Origin: an uncultured Chlamydia sp.
Lineage (GTDB): Bacteria > Chlamydiota > Chlamydiia > Chlamydiales > Simkaniaceae
Direction of reading: 5' to 3'
Length of the DNA: 64,000 nt
Assembly (NCBI GenBank): GCA_946127115.1
Contig: CAMGYI010000001.1
Span: 726,857 to 790,856, forward strand
The translations under genes were made by a program, and so were the position numbers. The notes beneath the pieces were generated by a model that saw only the letters and a program-made list of their open reading frames with translations, was not told where the DNA came from and did no database searches. Shown here one piece after another: positions 36,312-44,358 of the stretch (positions within the stretch are counted from its first letter, which is position 1; each line of letters opens with the position of its first letter).

Positions 36312-37495
36312 TGAAACTTTATTGATGCTAAGCCAAAGAGGGCCAAAATTAAACTAATAATCCAAAAACGGACGACAACTTTCGGTTCGGGCCAACCCTT
36401 AAATTCAAAGTGATGGTGCAGAGGAGCGCATCGAAAGATCCGTTTTTTATTTCGATGCCGGTAACTGAGCACCTGCAAAATCACCGAGATTGCTTCGATA
36501 ACAAAAACCCCCCCAACAAGTGCAAGTAAAAATTCTTTTCGCATTAATACTGCCGCAGTGCCTAAAACTCCCCCAAGGGCCAATGAACCAGTATCCCCCA
36601 TGAATACCTGCGCTGGATATCCATTATACCACAAAAAGCCAAGGCACGCCCCCGCCATTGCGCACATATAGATGGCTATCTCTGAGCTCCCTTCGATATA
36701 GGGAATGTTAAGATAACGAGCCATTTCGATATTATTCGAGAGGAATGCAAAAAGAGCAAAAACCGCTGCTACCATTAGGATGCACCCCGAGGCTAAACCA
36801 TCAAGCCCATCGGTGAGATTCACAGCATTAGAGGACCCTGTCACAACTATGATCGTAATCAAAAAACTTAGAAAAAGCCCCATCCCACTTAAGGCAAAAA
36901 GAGCTCCCTTTTTAAAAGGGAAAAAGTATTGTCCATACGCTAGCTGCGATTCAAAAATTTCTCCGCTCAATTTCATATGAGGTGGGACAAACCACTTTCC
37001 AAGGTGGATCACTTCAGAAAGTGTCGGCCATAAAAGATAAAGACCCAATAAGGCCGCAAAGAAAACCTGCAAACCAAATTTCTTCCAAGCAGGAAGCCCC
37101 TTAGAATTCTTATGCTTCATCTTCAAATAATCATCCACCCCCCCAAGCAGACCGAGCCATACTGTTGAAATGGTGAGAATTAACGTGAAGGGGCTGCGGA
37201 GATCCATCCATAAAAGAAGGGCCACCAACATCGAAACAAGTATTAGTATCCCCCCCATTGTTGGGGTCTCTTTCTTCTTTTTGTGGAGCTCTGCAAGCAT
37301 CGGACAATCTTCCACTCGAATCGACTGTCCTGTCTTTAGTGCATAGAGCATGCTAATGAAGCGAGGTCCCATAAAAATTGTAAGAAGAAGGGTGGTTATT
37401 GCCGCTAAAATCATTCGCGTAGAGGAATAAAGAAACACTGCAGGAACTTTCACAGCAACGTTCAGTGATAAATACTGCAGAAAAAGATAAATCAC
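36308..37495 (-). CDS. mraY: phospho-N-acetylmuramoyl-pentapeptide-transferase
   Basis: Integral membrane enzyme transferring phospho-MurNAc-pentapeptide to undecaprenyl phosphate (lipid I). 395 residues with many hydrophobic helices, the KKKETPTMGGILIL opening, the catalytic DDYLKMKHKNSKGL, NAVNLTDGLDGLASG, and VFMGDTGSLALGG followed by HHHFEFKGWPEPKVV. It starts 3 bases after the murF stop. Confidence 0.97.
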   Translation of the reverse strand: MIYLFLQYLSLNVAVKVPAVFLYSSTRMILAAITTLLLTIFMGPRFISMLYALKTGQSIRVEDCPMLAELHKKKKETPTMGGILILVSMLVALLLWMDLRSPFTLILTISTVWLGLLGGVDDYLKMKHKNSKGLPAWKKFGLQVFFAALLGLYLLWPTLSEVIHLGKWFVPPHMKLSGEIFESQLAYGQYFFPFKKGALFALSGMGLFLSFLITIIVVTGSSNAVNLTDGLDGLASGCILMVAAVFALFAFLSNNIEMARYLNIPYIEGSSEIAIYMCAMAGACLGFLWYNGYPAQVFMGDTGSLALGGVLGTAAVLMRKEFLLALVGGVFVIEAISVILQVLSYRHRNKKRIFRCAPLHHHFEFKGWPEPKVVVRFWIISLILALFGLASIKFQ

Positions 37496-37498
37496 CCG

Positions 37499-38770
37499 TC
37501 AAAACTCCTCGAGCACTGTCCAAAGCTTAAAGGAATTAGATCCTTTTAATAATACCACATCCCCGTCAGCTACTACTTCCTTTAAACGTTTAACAGCCTT
37601 CTCTTTTTCTTTAAAGTGTTCAACCGTTTTCCCTCCTTTCTCAAACACATCAACCATTGGGCCGCACTCCTTACCAATACAAATCAAGTGATCTAAAAGA
37701 GGAAGGGCATGCTCAGCAACTTCTCGATGACTCGATTCTTCAAAAGCTCCCAGTTCTTTCATAGCTCCTAAGAATCCAATTCTTCTTTTTCCTTTGGGGA
37801 GGCTCGAAAGGGCAGCTTTCATAGCTAGTGGCGATGCATTGTACGAATCGTCAACGAATAAAGCGCCCCCCTTTTCCACCTTTTGAAAACGGTGGTCAAA
37901 GGGTTCGAGCTTCTTTGCCCCCTCCTCAATTTCCTCTCGAGACATCCCTAAGTGAAGGGCAACACTCGCTGCCGCTAAAAAATTTTCCTGCAGGTGCCGT
38001 TCTTCAAAGGGCGCTGTTACTTTACTTAAAGTCACATCAGCTTTGGGATCTTCGCAAGCAAACCACGTCTTTGCAACATTTAGCAGGCGCACTGCCTGGA
38101 ATGCTTTTGTCTCTAAATGAAAGAACCCTCTCTCTATTTTTTCGGACTTAAAAAGCTCACATTTAGCCTCAGCAATCTCATCAATCCCGCTGAAAAAGGC
38201 AGAGTGAGCAATCGAAACCTTTGTTAAAACACCAAGCTGAGGCGGAGCAATTTCTACTAAACGGCTTATCTCCCCCTTTTCGCTCATTCCCATCTCTAAA
38301 ACAAAAATCTCTTCTTGCCCTTCCCAATTTAACACTGTTAGAGAAAGCCCCACTTGAGAGTTTAGACTCCCAGGATTTTTCATAACCCGAAACTTTTCTG
38401 CTAAAAGAGTCGCAAGAAACTCTTTGGTTGTCGTTTTTCCCACGGTTCCGGTAACCCCAATGACCAAAGGACTTTTTTCTCGAAACACCTCTTGAGCCAA
38501 ATCTTGAAAAGATCGCTTCACATCAGGTACAGGAATTAAAACCAGGCCGAAATCGTTACCTTGGTAGCCACTCGAAACAACCGCAGCAATCGCCCCTTTT
38601 TCTGCCGCCTCTTCCAAATAATTGTGACCATCAGTTGTATCTCCACTCAGTGCAAAAAAGAGGGTCCCTTTTTGCACATTGCGGCTATCAAACGAGGCAT
38701 GAACAACGACTTCATCCCGTTTGATGCACCGACCAAAAAATGCTCCGATTTCTTTGAGTTTTTTTCGCAT
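37499..38770 (-). CDS. murF: UDP-N-acetylmuramoyl-tripeptide--D-alanyl-D-alanine ligase
   Basis: Completes the pentapeptide by adding D-Ala-D-Ala. 423 residues with SFDSRNVQKGTLFFAL, the P-loop GVTGTVGKTTTKEFLA, NNPGSLN-type KNPGSLNSQVGL, EMGMSEKGEI, DDSYNASPLAMKAAL and LLKGSNSFKLW. The ATG at 38770 is chosen; it follows a GGAG closely and lies ~20 bases after a promoter whose predicted start falls at ~38791. A GTG at 38791 is the only longer option. It heads the division/cell-wall operon. Confidence 0.96.
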   Translation of the reverse strand: MRKKLKEIGAFFGRCIKRDEVVVHASFDSRNVQKGTLFFALSGDTTDGHNYLEEAAEKGAIAAVVSSGYQGNDFGLVLIPVPDVKRSFQDLAQEVFREKSPLVIGVTGTVGKTTTKEFLATLLAEKFRVMKNPGSLNSQVGLSLTVLNWEGQEEIFVLEMGMSEKGEISRLVEIAPPQLGVLTKVSIAHSAFFSGIDEIAEAKCELFKSEKIERGFFHLETKAFQAVRLLNVAKTWFACEDPKADVTLSKVTAPFEERHLQENFLAAASVALHLGMSREEIEEGAKKLEPFDHRFQKVEKGGALFVDDSYNASPLAMKAALSSLPKGKRRIGFLGAMKELGAFEESSHREVAEHALPLLDHLICIGKECGPMVDVFEKGGKTVEHFKEKEKAVKRLKEVVADGDVVLLKGSNSFKLWTVLEEF

Positions 38771-38797
38771 GACTCCATCAAGGTATCTCACTATGGG

Positions 38798-38827
38798 GTT
38801 ATAATTAAAGGACTATTTCTCGTGCAA
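38798..38827 (-). promoter_or_regulatory. putative promoter of the murF-mraY-murD-...-ftsQ operon
   Basis: On the minus strand: TTGCAC (38827-38822), 18-base spacer, TATAAC (38803-38798). The predicted start near 38791 leaves a ~20-base leader before the murF ATG. No other promoter-like pair stands out in the following tightly packed genes, so it may serve the whole run to ftsQ. Confidence 0.5.
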
Positions 38828-38925
38828 AAAAAATATTTTGGTTCACTCTATCTATAAGAAAAACCGCTCGGGATATACGGTATGGATGGTTTTGTACAGT
38901 TTTTAATGAATGGAAGATCTATTGC

Positions 38926-39260
38926 GTGGAATACCTAACCATACTAATGAAAAAGCTCCGGGAGAGATCAGATCCCGATGAACACGTTAGGCAATTTATC
39001 AATGACTTCATCCCTTTTAGACGATCCTCTTCAACCCACATTTTCATTTTAAATAAGCCTCAAAATACCATCGACTTTACCGAGTGTTTTACAAGGCATA
39101 CTACTAAAGCAGGTTTTGTCTTTTGCATGATCTACTTGTTAAGGATATCCTAGCTAAAAATGCACGGTGTGAATGTATTAAGAATGAGCAATCCGTCCCA
39201 CTCATCCAGGATGATAGGAAAATAGAATTCAATAATTTCATGAACGCTTTGCTCACTTAA
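38926..39260 (+). pseudogene. possible frameshifted small gene, unknown
   Basis: A 75-residue frame (38926-39153) is continued, one frame over, by about 45 open codons from ~39122 ending at TAA 39258-39260 (LHDLLVKDILAKNARCEC... FMNALLT). Together they would make one hydrophilic protein of ~110 residues disrupted by a single indel. Neither part was recognised and no strong ribosome-binding site is present. The rest of the 38828-39434 gap holds nothing I can identify. Confidence 0.25.
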
Positions 39261-39434
39261 CAACAATAGTTAAGTCTTGCCATCAAAAGAATTGAAAGCC
39301 TTTCAAATAGCTTGATCCTCACTAACTCTATTGCTCACTTCCTTCTTACACAAATCTTGAAATATCTGAGAGCATTGGAACGAAAGCCTGCTAACAAATT
39401 GTTTATTTAGGGGCAGATATTATTCGAGTAGGAA

Positions 39435-39463
39435 TTGCTTTTTTTAGGATTATCTTGTATCAT
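39435..39463 (+). promoter_or_regulatory. putative promoter of tRNA-Cys
   Basis: TTGCTT (39435-39440), 17-base spacer, TATCAT (39458-39463), ending 11 bases before the mature tRNA 5' end. The stretch TTGCTTTTTTTAGGA is repeated exactly in front of rpsA at 58219. Confidence 0.6.
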
Positions 39464-39474
39464 GACTTCCTCGC

Positions 39475-39545
39475 GGTGGCATGGCCAAGTGGTAAGGCAG
39501 GGGCCTGCAAAGCCTCTATCCCCAGTTCGAATCTGGGTGCCACCT
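39475..39545 (+). tRNA. tRNA-Cys (anticodon GCA)
   Basis: Full cloverleaf of 71 bases: acceptor GGTGGCA pairs with TGCCACC, the D stem-loop is GCC AAGTGGTAA GGC, the anticodon arm GGGGC CTGCAAA GCCTC carries GCA (one G-T pair), and the T arm is CCCAG TTCGAAT CTGGG. The discriminator is U, as required by CysRS. The CCA end is not encoded. It has its own promoter upstream. Confidence 0.96.
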
Positions 39546-39751
39546 TTTGAAGGAGTAGGGGGGTTAATTTATGCAGCTGATGTTCAGGAGTCTTTCCAGA
39601 TCCTTTTCCGGGAGGTTCTCCTCGAGGATGACTCCTGGCTATTGACTTCGAAGAAAAACGCCTAAATCTTAAGAGAATCTCCAATGAGTCTCAAGTGCCT
39701 AAAAATTTTTACCTCTTCCCGTTCTTTTAAAATCGTTAGGAAAGACTTCTC

Positions 39752-40577
39752 ATGCTTTATGTAGTGTCAACACCGATTGGAAATTTGAAAGATATCACCT
39801 TTCGAGCCGTAGAAGTTTTAAAAAGTGTCAATTTGATTTTGGCAGAGGATACCCGAACAAGTGGTGTGCTCTTGCGAGAGTATAGCATTGAAACAAAGAT
39901 GCTGAGCTTCCATATGTTCAATGAGCGAAAGCGGGAAGAAAAGGTCTTGGAAGAATTGAAAGCTGGGGAAAGAATTGCGCTGATTAGTGATGCGGGAACG
40001 CCAGGAATCTGTGATCCTGGGACGCGACTAGTGCGTCGCTGCCGCGAGGAAAGTATAAAGGTTGAAGTCGTTCCGGGTCCTTGCGCGGCCATTGCAGCCC
40101 TTAGTCTTTATGGAAGTGAAGAACGTTTTCAATTTGTGGGATTCTTGGAGAAAACGGGAAAGGGCCAGCTTATCGAAATCCTCTACTTTCAAGGACTGAC
40201 AATTTGTTACGAAACTCCCCATCATTTGATCACAACACTTAAATGGATCAATGAGCTCGCCCCTGAAAAAAAAAATCTTTGTCGCACGGGAGCTCACAAA
40301 GCTCTATGAAGAAACCCTTGAAGGAACAGCAAAAAAACTAATCGACCATTTCCAAAAAAAGAAAATTCTAGGAGAATATGTTCTAATCTTTTCAGGGTTT
40401 GAGAATCCTTTTGATAAAAAACCTCGTGAATTGACTCGCGAGCTTAAAGAGCGGTTTAGGGTGAGCTCCAAAGAGGCACTCGTGGCCGCAGCTAAACTTT
40501 TGAACCGACCAAAACGGGAACTTTATGACGATTTGCATCGAAGTGGCTCTGAAGGCAGAAGCCACTCCACTGATTGA
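39752..40577 (+). CDS. rsmI: 16S rRNA (cytidine-1402-2'-O)-methyltransferase, interrupted by a frameshift at an A10 run
   Basis: RsmI methylates C1402 of 16S rRNA. The first frame (39752-40309) has the family start LYVVSTPIGNLKDITFRAVEVLK, ILAEDTRTSG, ALISDAGTPGICDPG and VEVVPGPCAAIAAL, then breaks down after WINELAPEKK. The second frame (to 40577) resumes with KKIFVARELTKLYEETLEGT and continues through SKEALVAAAKLLNRPKRELYDDL. The switch coincides with ten consecutive A at 40266-40275; nine would restore one frame. The joined protein would be ~275 residues, normal for RsmI. It may be a true pseudogene, a gene rescued by slippage on the A run, or a sequencing error. The start has a GGAAAG nearby. 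Confidence 0.85.
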
Positions 40578-41334
40578 GGCTCTTAAACTAAAGCCCCTCT
40601 CTGGAAACCCTCTTTTTCCTATCTACGAAAATGACGAAATCAAATTGATTGTCTCAGGTGTTGGGAAAATCAAGGCTGGCGCCGCCTGCAGTTATTTAGC
40701 AGGAATCCACCGAGATGAAGATATCTATGGATGGATCAACGTGGGAGTTGGAGGGTATCGAACTCTCCCTATTGGAACACCGATTCTGGTGAATAAGGTC
40801 TTTGATGAAGCCCGGAAGACACAATACTACCCAAGCATTGTTTTTGAATCACCTTGCCAAACCGAAGGGTGTATCACTGTTGAAAACCCAGAGCATTCCT
40901 ATCCAACAAACAACGTCTATGACATGGAAGCTGCAGGATTCTATGCCATTGCGTCAAAGATTTCCCCTATTGAGATGATTCATCTCTTTAAGGTTATTTC
41001 TGACAATGCTTCCCACCCTGCACCGGAAGTGACGAAGAAGCAGATCCATTCTCTCATCTGCAGTCATATTGATCTTGTACGAATTGTAATCGATGAAATG
41101 CACACGATGATTGAGGAAATTGCTCCCGAAGACATCCCCTTCCTTGATGAATTTATCCGGCGTTGGCACTTCACAACATACGAAACTTTGCAGCTGAGAA
41201 AACTTTTGCAAAGATGGCAGCTTCTCTGCGCTGATCAAATTCTTCTTTCTCAATCTCTTCTCGAGAAAAAAGCTTCAAAAGAGGTCCTTGCCTACCTACG
41301 CTCTCATATAGAAAATACCCCATTGAAGCTATGA
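40525..41334 (+). CDS. nucleoside phosphorylase-like protein (PNP/UDP/MTAN fold)
   Basis: 269 residues. Family marks are the opening ICIEVALKAEATPLIEAL, the SGVGKIKAGAACSYL glycine loop, the INVGVGGYRTLPIGTPILVNKV strand, and the ribose/substrate loop YDMEAAGFYAIA (the E-x-E/D-M-E-A type found in phosphorylases and 5'-methylthioadenosine nucleosidase), followed by KVISDNASH. Residues beyond ~180 form an extra helical tail. It overlaps rsmI by 53 bases and the next gene by 4 bases. The substrate is undetermined; the pairing with a radical SAM enzyme, which releases 5'-deoxyadenosine, suggests a by-product-clearing role (inference). Confidence 0.85.
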   Translation: MTICIEVALKAEATPLIEALKLKPLSGNPLFPIYENDEIKLIVSGVGKIKAGAACSYLAGIHRDEDIYGWINVGVGGYRTLPIGTPILVNKVFDEARKTQYYPSIVFESPCQTEGCITVENPEHSYPTNNVYDMEAAGFYAIASKISPIEMIHLFKVISDNASHPAPEVTKKQIHSLICSHIDLVRIVIDEMHTMIEEIAPEDIPFLDEFIRRWHFTTYETLQLRKLLQRWQLLCADQILLSQSLLEKKASKEVLAYLRSHIENTPLKL

Positions 41335-42278
41335 AGTATCTCTATGTTGAAGAGCCTCTTTTAGATCATCCTAAAACTCGCGCTATTCATAAAAGCACAG
41401 GAGCCACACTGATTCCGATTAAACGATATGGCGAAGTCTTTAATCGTCACAAAGGACACTTCCGCCTCCAGAAAAAGCAGAGTGCCCTTATTCTCGCACA
41501 GAAGAAGGGCAAGCTTGTCTATGATATTCCCCCAGCCTATACGATTGGAGCAAAACACAACTACTATTTTTCCCACCTCTTAAACTGTCCATATGACTGC
41601 CGCTACTGCTTTTTGCAAGGGATGTACCGTTCGGCTCATTACGTTATTTTCCTCAATTATGAGGAATTTGCTCGAGAAATTGAAGAGAAGCTTAGAAATG
41701 ACAAAACCACTTTTTTTTCTGGCTATGATGGAGATAGCCTAGCTCTTGAATCCTATTCGGGATTCCTTGACTACTTCCTCCCTTTCTTTGCAAAACATCC
41801 AACCGCTGAGCTCGAGCTCCGTACAAAAAGTGGAAATATTCAAAAGCTCCTTGAGCAGAAGGTTATTCCTAACGTGGTGATCGCCTACTCTCTAAGCCCC
41901 GATCCAATTGCAAAAGCATTTGAACTCAAAGCTCCTTCCCTAAAGCAAAGACTCAAAGCACTCTCCCGATTGCAAGAAAAAGGATGGCAAATCGGCCTCC
42001 GCTTCGATCCCCTTATCTACACTGAAAACTATCAGAAGTATTACGCCTCCTTCTTCAAGGAGGTTCTCTCTCTTGTAAAAAATCCCCACTCAATCACCCT
42101 TGGAACCTTCCGCCTTCCTCTTTCGAACTTTAAGGAAATGGAGCGAGTCAAACCGAAAGAAGAACTCCTTGCAATTTGCACCCAAAAAGAGGATATGATG
42201 GCCTTTGCAAAAGAGGAAGAAATGCTAAGTTTTTGCCGAAAGCAGCTCCCCAAAGAGAGGGTATACGTATGTGCCTAA
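41331..42278 (+). CDS. spore-photoproduct-lyase-like radical SAM protein
   Basis: 315 residues. The radical SAM cluster motif is CPYDCRYCFLQGMY (CxxxCxxC), placed about 85 residues in, as in SPL family proteins, followed by FSGYDGDSLALESYSGFLDYFLP and the ELRTKSGNIQKLL and VVIAYSLSPDPIAKAFE segments typical of SplB relatives. SPL repairs spore-type thymine dimers in endospores. Chlamydiae do not form endospores, so a different DNA or nucleotide substrate is likely. The start overlaps the phosphorylase stop as ATGA, and the end overlaps the SDR gene by 10 bases. Confidence 0.88.
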   Translation: MKYLYVEEPLLDHPKTRAIHKSTGATLIPIKRYGEVFNRHKGHFRLQKKQSALILAQKKGKLVYDIPPAYTIGAKHNYYFSHLLNCPYDCRYCFLQGMYRSAHYVIFLNYEEFAREIEEKLRNDKTTFFSGYDGDSLALESYSGFLDYFLPFFAKHPTAELELRTKSGNIQKLLEQKVIPNVVIAYSLSPDPIAKAFELKAPSLKQRLKALSRLQEKGWQIGLRFDPLIYTENYQKYYASFFKEVLSLVKNPHSITLGTFRLPLSNFKEMERVKPKEELLAICTQKEDMMAFAKEEEMLSFCRKQLPKERVYVCA

Positions 42279-42952
42279 GAAAAATTCTGATTACAGGAGC
42301 CAGTCGGGGGATTGGGAAGGCAACATCTGATCTCCTTTTAGAAGAAGGCCACGAAGTCTGGGGCATCGCCCGTACCATTGAGAGCACTCACCCTCGATTT
42401 CATCCCCATGAAATTGATCTATCCGATCTTGAATTCCTTCCAAAAAAGCTTTCTCTATTCACCCATGTTGATACCATTATTTGCAATGTTGGAAAAGGGC
42501 TTTTTGGTAACTTAGAAGAGCTTTCCTTCTCGCAAATCCGCTCCATCCTGGATCTTAATTTCCTTAGCCATGCTTACCTGATTAAAGAGCTCCTCCCTCA
42601 CTTAAAAAAACAAGCTCGTGCCGATATCATCTTCATTGGCTCGGAAGCAGGCCTTGCGGGAAAACGAAAAGGAAGCATCTATTGCGCTTCAAAGTTTGCG
42701 ATTCGAGGTTTTGCTCAAAGTCTCCGCGAAGAATGCAGCACCTCCTCTGTGCGTGTTTCCCTCATTCAACCTGGAGTGGTCCGCACCTCCTTCTTCGATC
42801 CTCTATCTTTTGCACCGGGAGATGACTCCACCCACGCCATCCTGCCAACCGACATCGCAGAAATAATCCGAACTATCTTAGAGATGCGCCCTGAAACTGT
42901 TTTAAACGAGATTATACTCTCGCCAAAAAAACTAGTGATTCAAAAGAAATAA
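42269..42952 (+). CDS. short-chain dehydrogenase/reductase (SDR)
   Basis: 227-residue NAD(P)-dependent oxidoreductase of the classical SDR fold: cofactor loop TGASRGIG (TGxxxGxG), NVGKG in place of NNAG, catalytic Ser in IFIGSEAG, YCASK (YxxxK) and a PGVVRT-type loop (IQPGVVRTSF). The ATG at 42269 follows GAGAGG and gives the usual start RKILITGASRG; the longer frame inside the SPL gene is spurious. The third gene of the phosphorylase-SPL-SDR cluster; substrate unknown. Confidence 0.93.
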   Translation: MCLRKILITGASRGIGKATSDLLLEEGHEVWGIARTIESTHPRFHPHEIDLSDLEFLPKKLSLFTHVDTIICNVGKGLFGNLEELSFSQIRSILDLNFLSHAYLIKELLPHLKKQARADIIFIGSEAGLAGKRKGSIYCASKFAIRGFAQSLREECSTSSVRVSLIQPGVVRTSFFDPLSFAPGDDSTHAILPTDIAEIIRTILEMRPETVLNEIILSPKKLVIQKK

Positions 42953-42996
42953 AAAGACCGTTAAGCCTGGGAGGGGGGAGGAGCTGCGACCAAAAG
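42953..42996 (+). repeat. degenerate copy of the downstream terminator sequence
   Basis: The stretch AAAAGACCGTTAAGCCTGGG... with a G-rich AGGAGCTGCGACC end resembles the terminator at 43175-43218 base by base (CCGTTA-GCCTGGGAG-G-G-AGGAGC), but its stem pairing is largely lost. It lies immediately after the SDR stop. Confidence 0.4.
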
Positions 42997-43174
42997 CTAT
43001 TCTACATCCACTTGCAACCTTAAGTATAACATGAATTCGATATTTGAAATAGCGCATAATTAGAAAATTAATTGGAAGTTTCCCGACTTTAATAGATGGT
43101 TTTTCTCTTGATGACTATTAAAATTAACTTATCTAACTAGTTTCCAAAATGAAAAACCAAAAAAACTCAGGTTA

Positions 43175-43218
43175 TAAAAAAAGCCGTTATGCCTGGGAGA
43201 GAGAAGGAGCATAACGGC
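43175..43218 (-). terminator. rho-independent terminator of the translocon operon
   Basis: Perfect 10-base stem GCCGTTATGC / GCATAACGGC with a ~16-base loop. On the minus strand the stem is followed by TTTTTTATAAC. It is located 37 bases after the stop of the last translocon gene. Confidence 0.85.
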
Positions 43219-43254
43219 CAGGTAAGCCAAAGATCTATAGAAACTATAGATATA

Positions 43255-44322
43255 TTAAGCGCTTAGTATCGCATTGTTCGATTTATCAAGTTCAAGAATT
43301 AATTGTGTTAAGCTTTCAGCAGTCTGAAGATCTTTATCAGACTGACCCTCCGTCTCCTTAGCAAGCGATTGGAACTGCTGTTGCGCTGTTTGGTATTGAG
43401 TATTGTCAGCTTGCTGCTCACCTTGTTGTTGTTTCTCGATACCGGCTCCAATGTTACCTGCACCTGCAGAGACTCCAGATACTGCAGTTGACGCCATGTT
43501 TCGCTTGTCGAAGTTCATTCTAAGTTGAGCTTTAGCATCATCAAGATTTTTCTGCTTCGTAGCTATTTGCTCATTTGCAGCATCTTTTAGTTTAGTAAGC
43601 TCCTGCTTATCAACAGTCTCGATCACCTGTTGGTCATTGAGTTCACCTTTCTGGATTTTGGCAGGATCGGCAGCTTTCAGAGACTTTCCGCTTTTTTCAG
43701 TCATTTTGTATTCTCCATGCTCAAGTTCAGTGATCATCTCCTTAAGTCGCGTTTGTGCCTTCGCTTTATTCGCATCGACTGCAGATTGATCTGCCTCCTC
43801 AGGAGCAGTAACTTCTCCCATCACTTGCATTTCGATGCCGTCTTCAGTTTCTCTCCCAATACTACCACTCCCACTCTCATCGGTTTTGTCGGTAAGTGTT
43901 TGAGCTGGATCATTATCGAGATTTTTCACAAAGTCTTGAGAAGCAGTAATCTCATCTTGTTGACCAGCTAAGCCATTTTCTTCCAGCATTCCTTTGAATC
44001 CAAGAGCTGTTGTAAGCAACCCACTAACTGCTGAAAAGGCTCCTTGAATCTCAAGTTCTGTCATCTCTCGCTTCCCAAGCTCAATCTGACCGCTTGAGTA
44101 GTCGTTTGCAATTGTCGATTCCGTTTGTGATTGCTTTACAAAAGCATCGTTCTTGTATTCATATAGCTTCATTAGAGCACCGATTAAAGCGAGGATCGCT
44201 GTTATATTTTTAGCGTTTCCTGATTGAAATCCAACAGGACTTGTGCTAGGTATACCTTGATCTCCTTTTGCTCCTTGAGGAGGAGCTGTTTCTGGTGTAT
44301 TTGCATTAACATTTGTTGACAT
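43255..44322 (-). CDS. putative type III secretion minor translocator (SctB/CopD-like)
   Basis: 355 residues. The N-terminus MSTNVNANTPETAPP is polar, as in type III substrates. Two modestly hydrophobic segments follow (ITAILALIGALMKLY at ~40 and AFSAVSGLLTTALGF at ~95), the rest being charged, helical and coiled-coil-like (KLKDAANEQIATKQKNLDDAKAQL, in pieces). This architecture and its place directly downstream of the SctE-like gene fit the YopD/CopD class. Sequence identity with named CopD is not evident by eye, so this is an architectural call. It is the last gene before a strong terminator. Confidence 0.68.
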   Translation of the reverse strand: MSTNVNANTPETAPPQGAKGDQGIPSTSPVGFQSGNAKNITAILALIGALMKLYEYKNDAFVKQSQTESTIANDYSSGQIELGKREMTELEIQGAFSAVSGLLTTALGFKGMLEENGLAGQQDEITASQDFVKNLDNDPAQTLTDKTDESGSGSIGRETEDGIEMQVMGEVTAPEEADQSAVDANKAKAQTRLKEMITELEHGEYKMTEKSGKSLKAADPAKIQKGELNDQQVIETVDKQELTKLKDAANEQIATKQKNLDDAKAQLRMNFDKRNMASTAVSGVSAGAGNIGAGIEKQQQGEQQADNTQYQTAQQQFQSLAKETEGQSDKDLQTAESLTQLILELDKSNNAILSA

Positions 44323-44358
44323 AATATTTACCTTTATTAACCTTTTAATCTCTCTTTA

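Noticed and set aside
38892-39434. Search for an RNA gene (RNase P RNA, tmRNA, SRP RNA, 6S) in this and the other long gaps
   Set aside because: None of the conserved core sequences of these RNAs was seen; only the tRNA-Cys at 39475 was supported.
39460-39684. Minus-strand ORF over the tRNA-Cys gene
   Set aside because: It is the complement of the tRNA; such frames are common annotation errors.
40251-40577. Independent 108-residue gene
   Set aside because: Its sequence is the C-terminal part of RsmI continued after the A10 frameshift.
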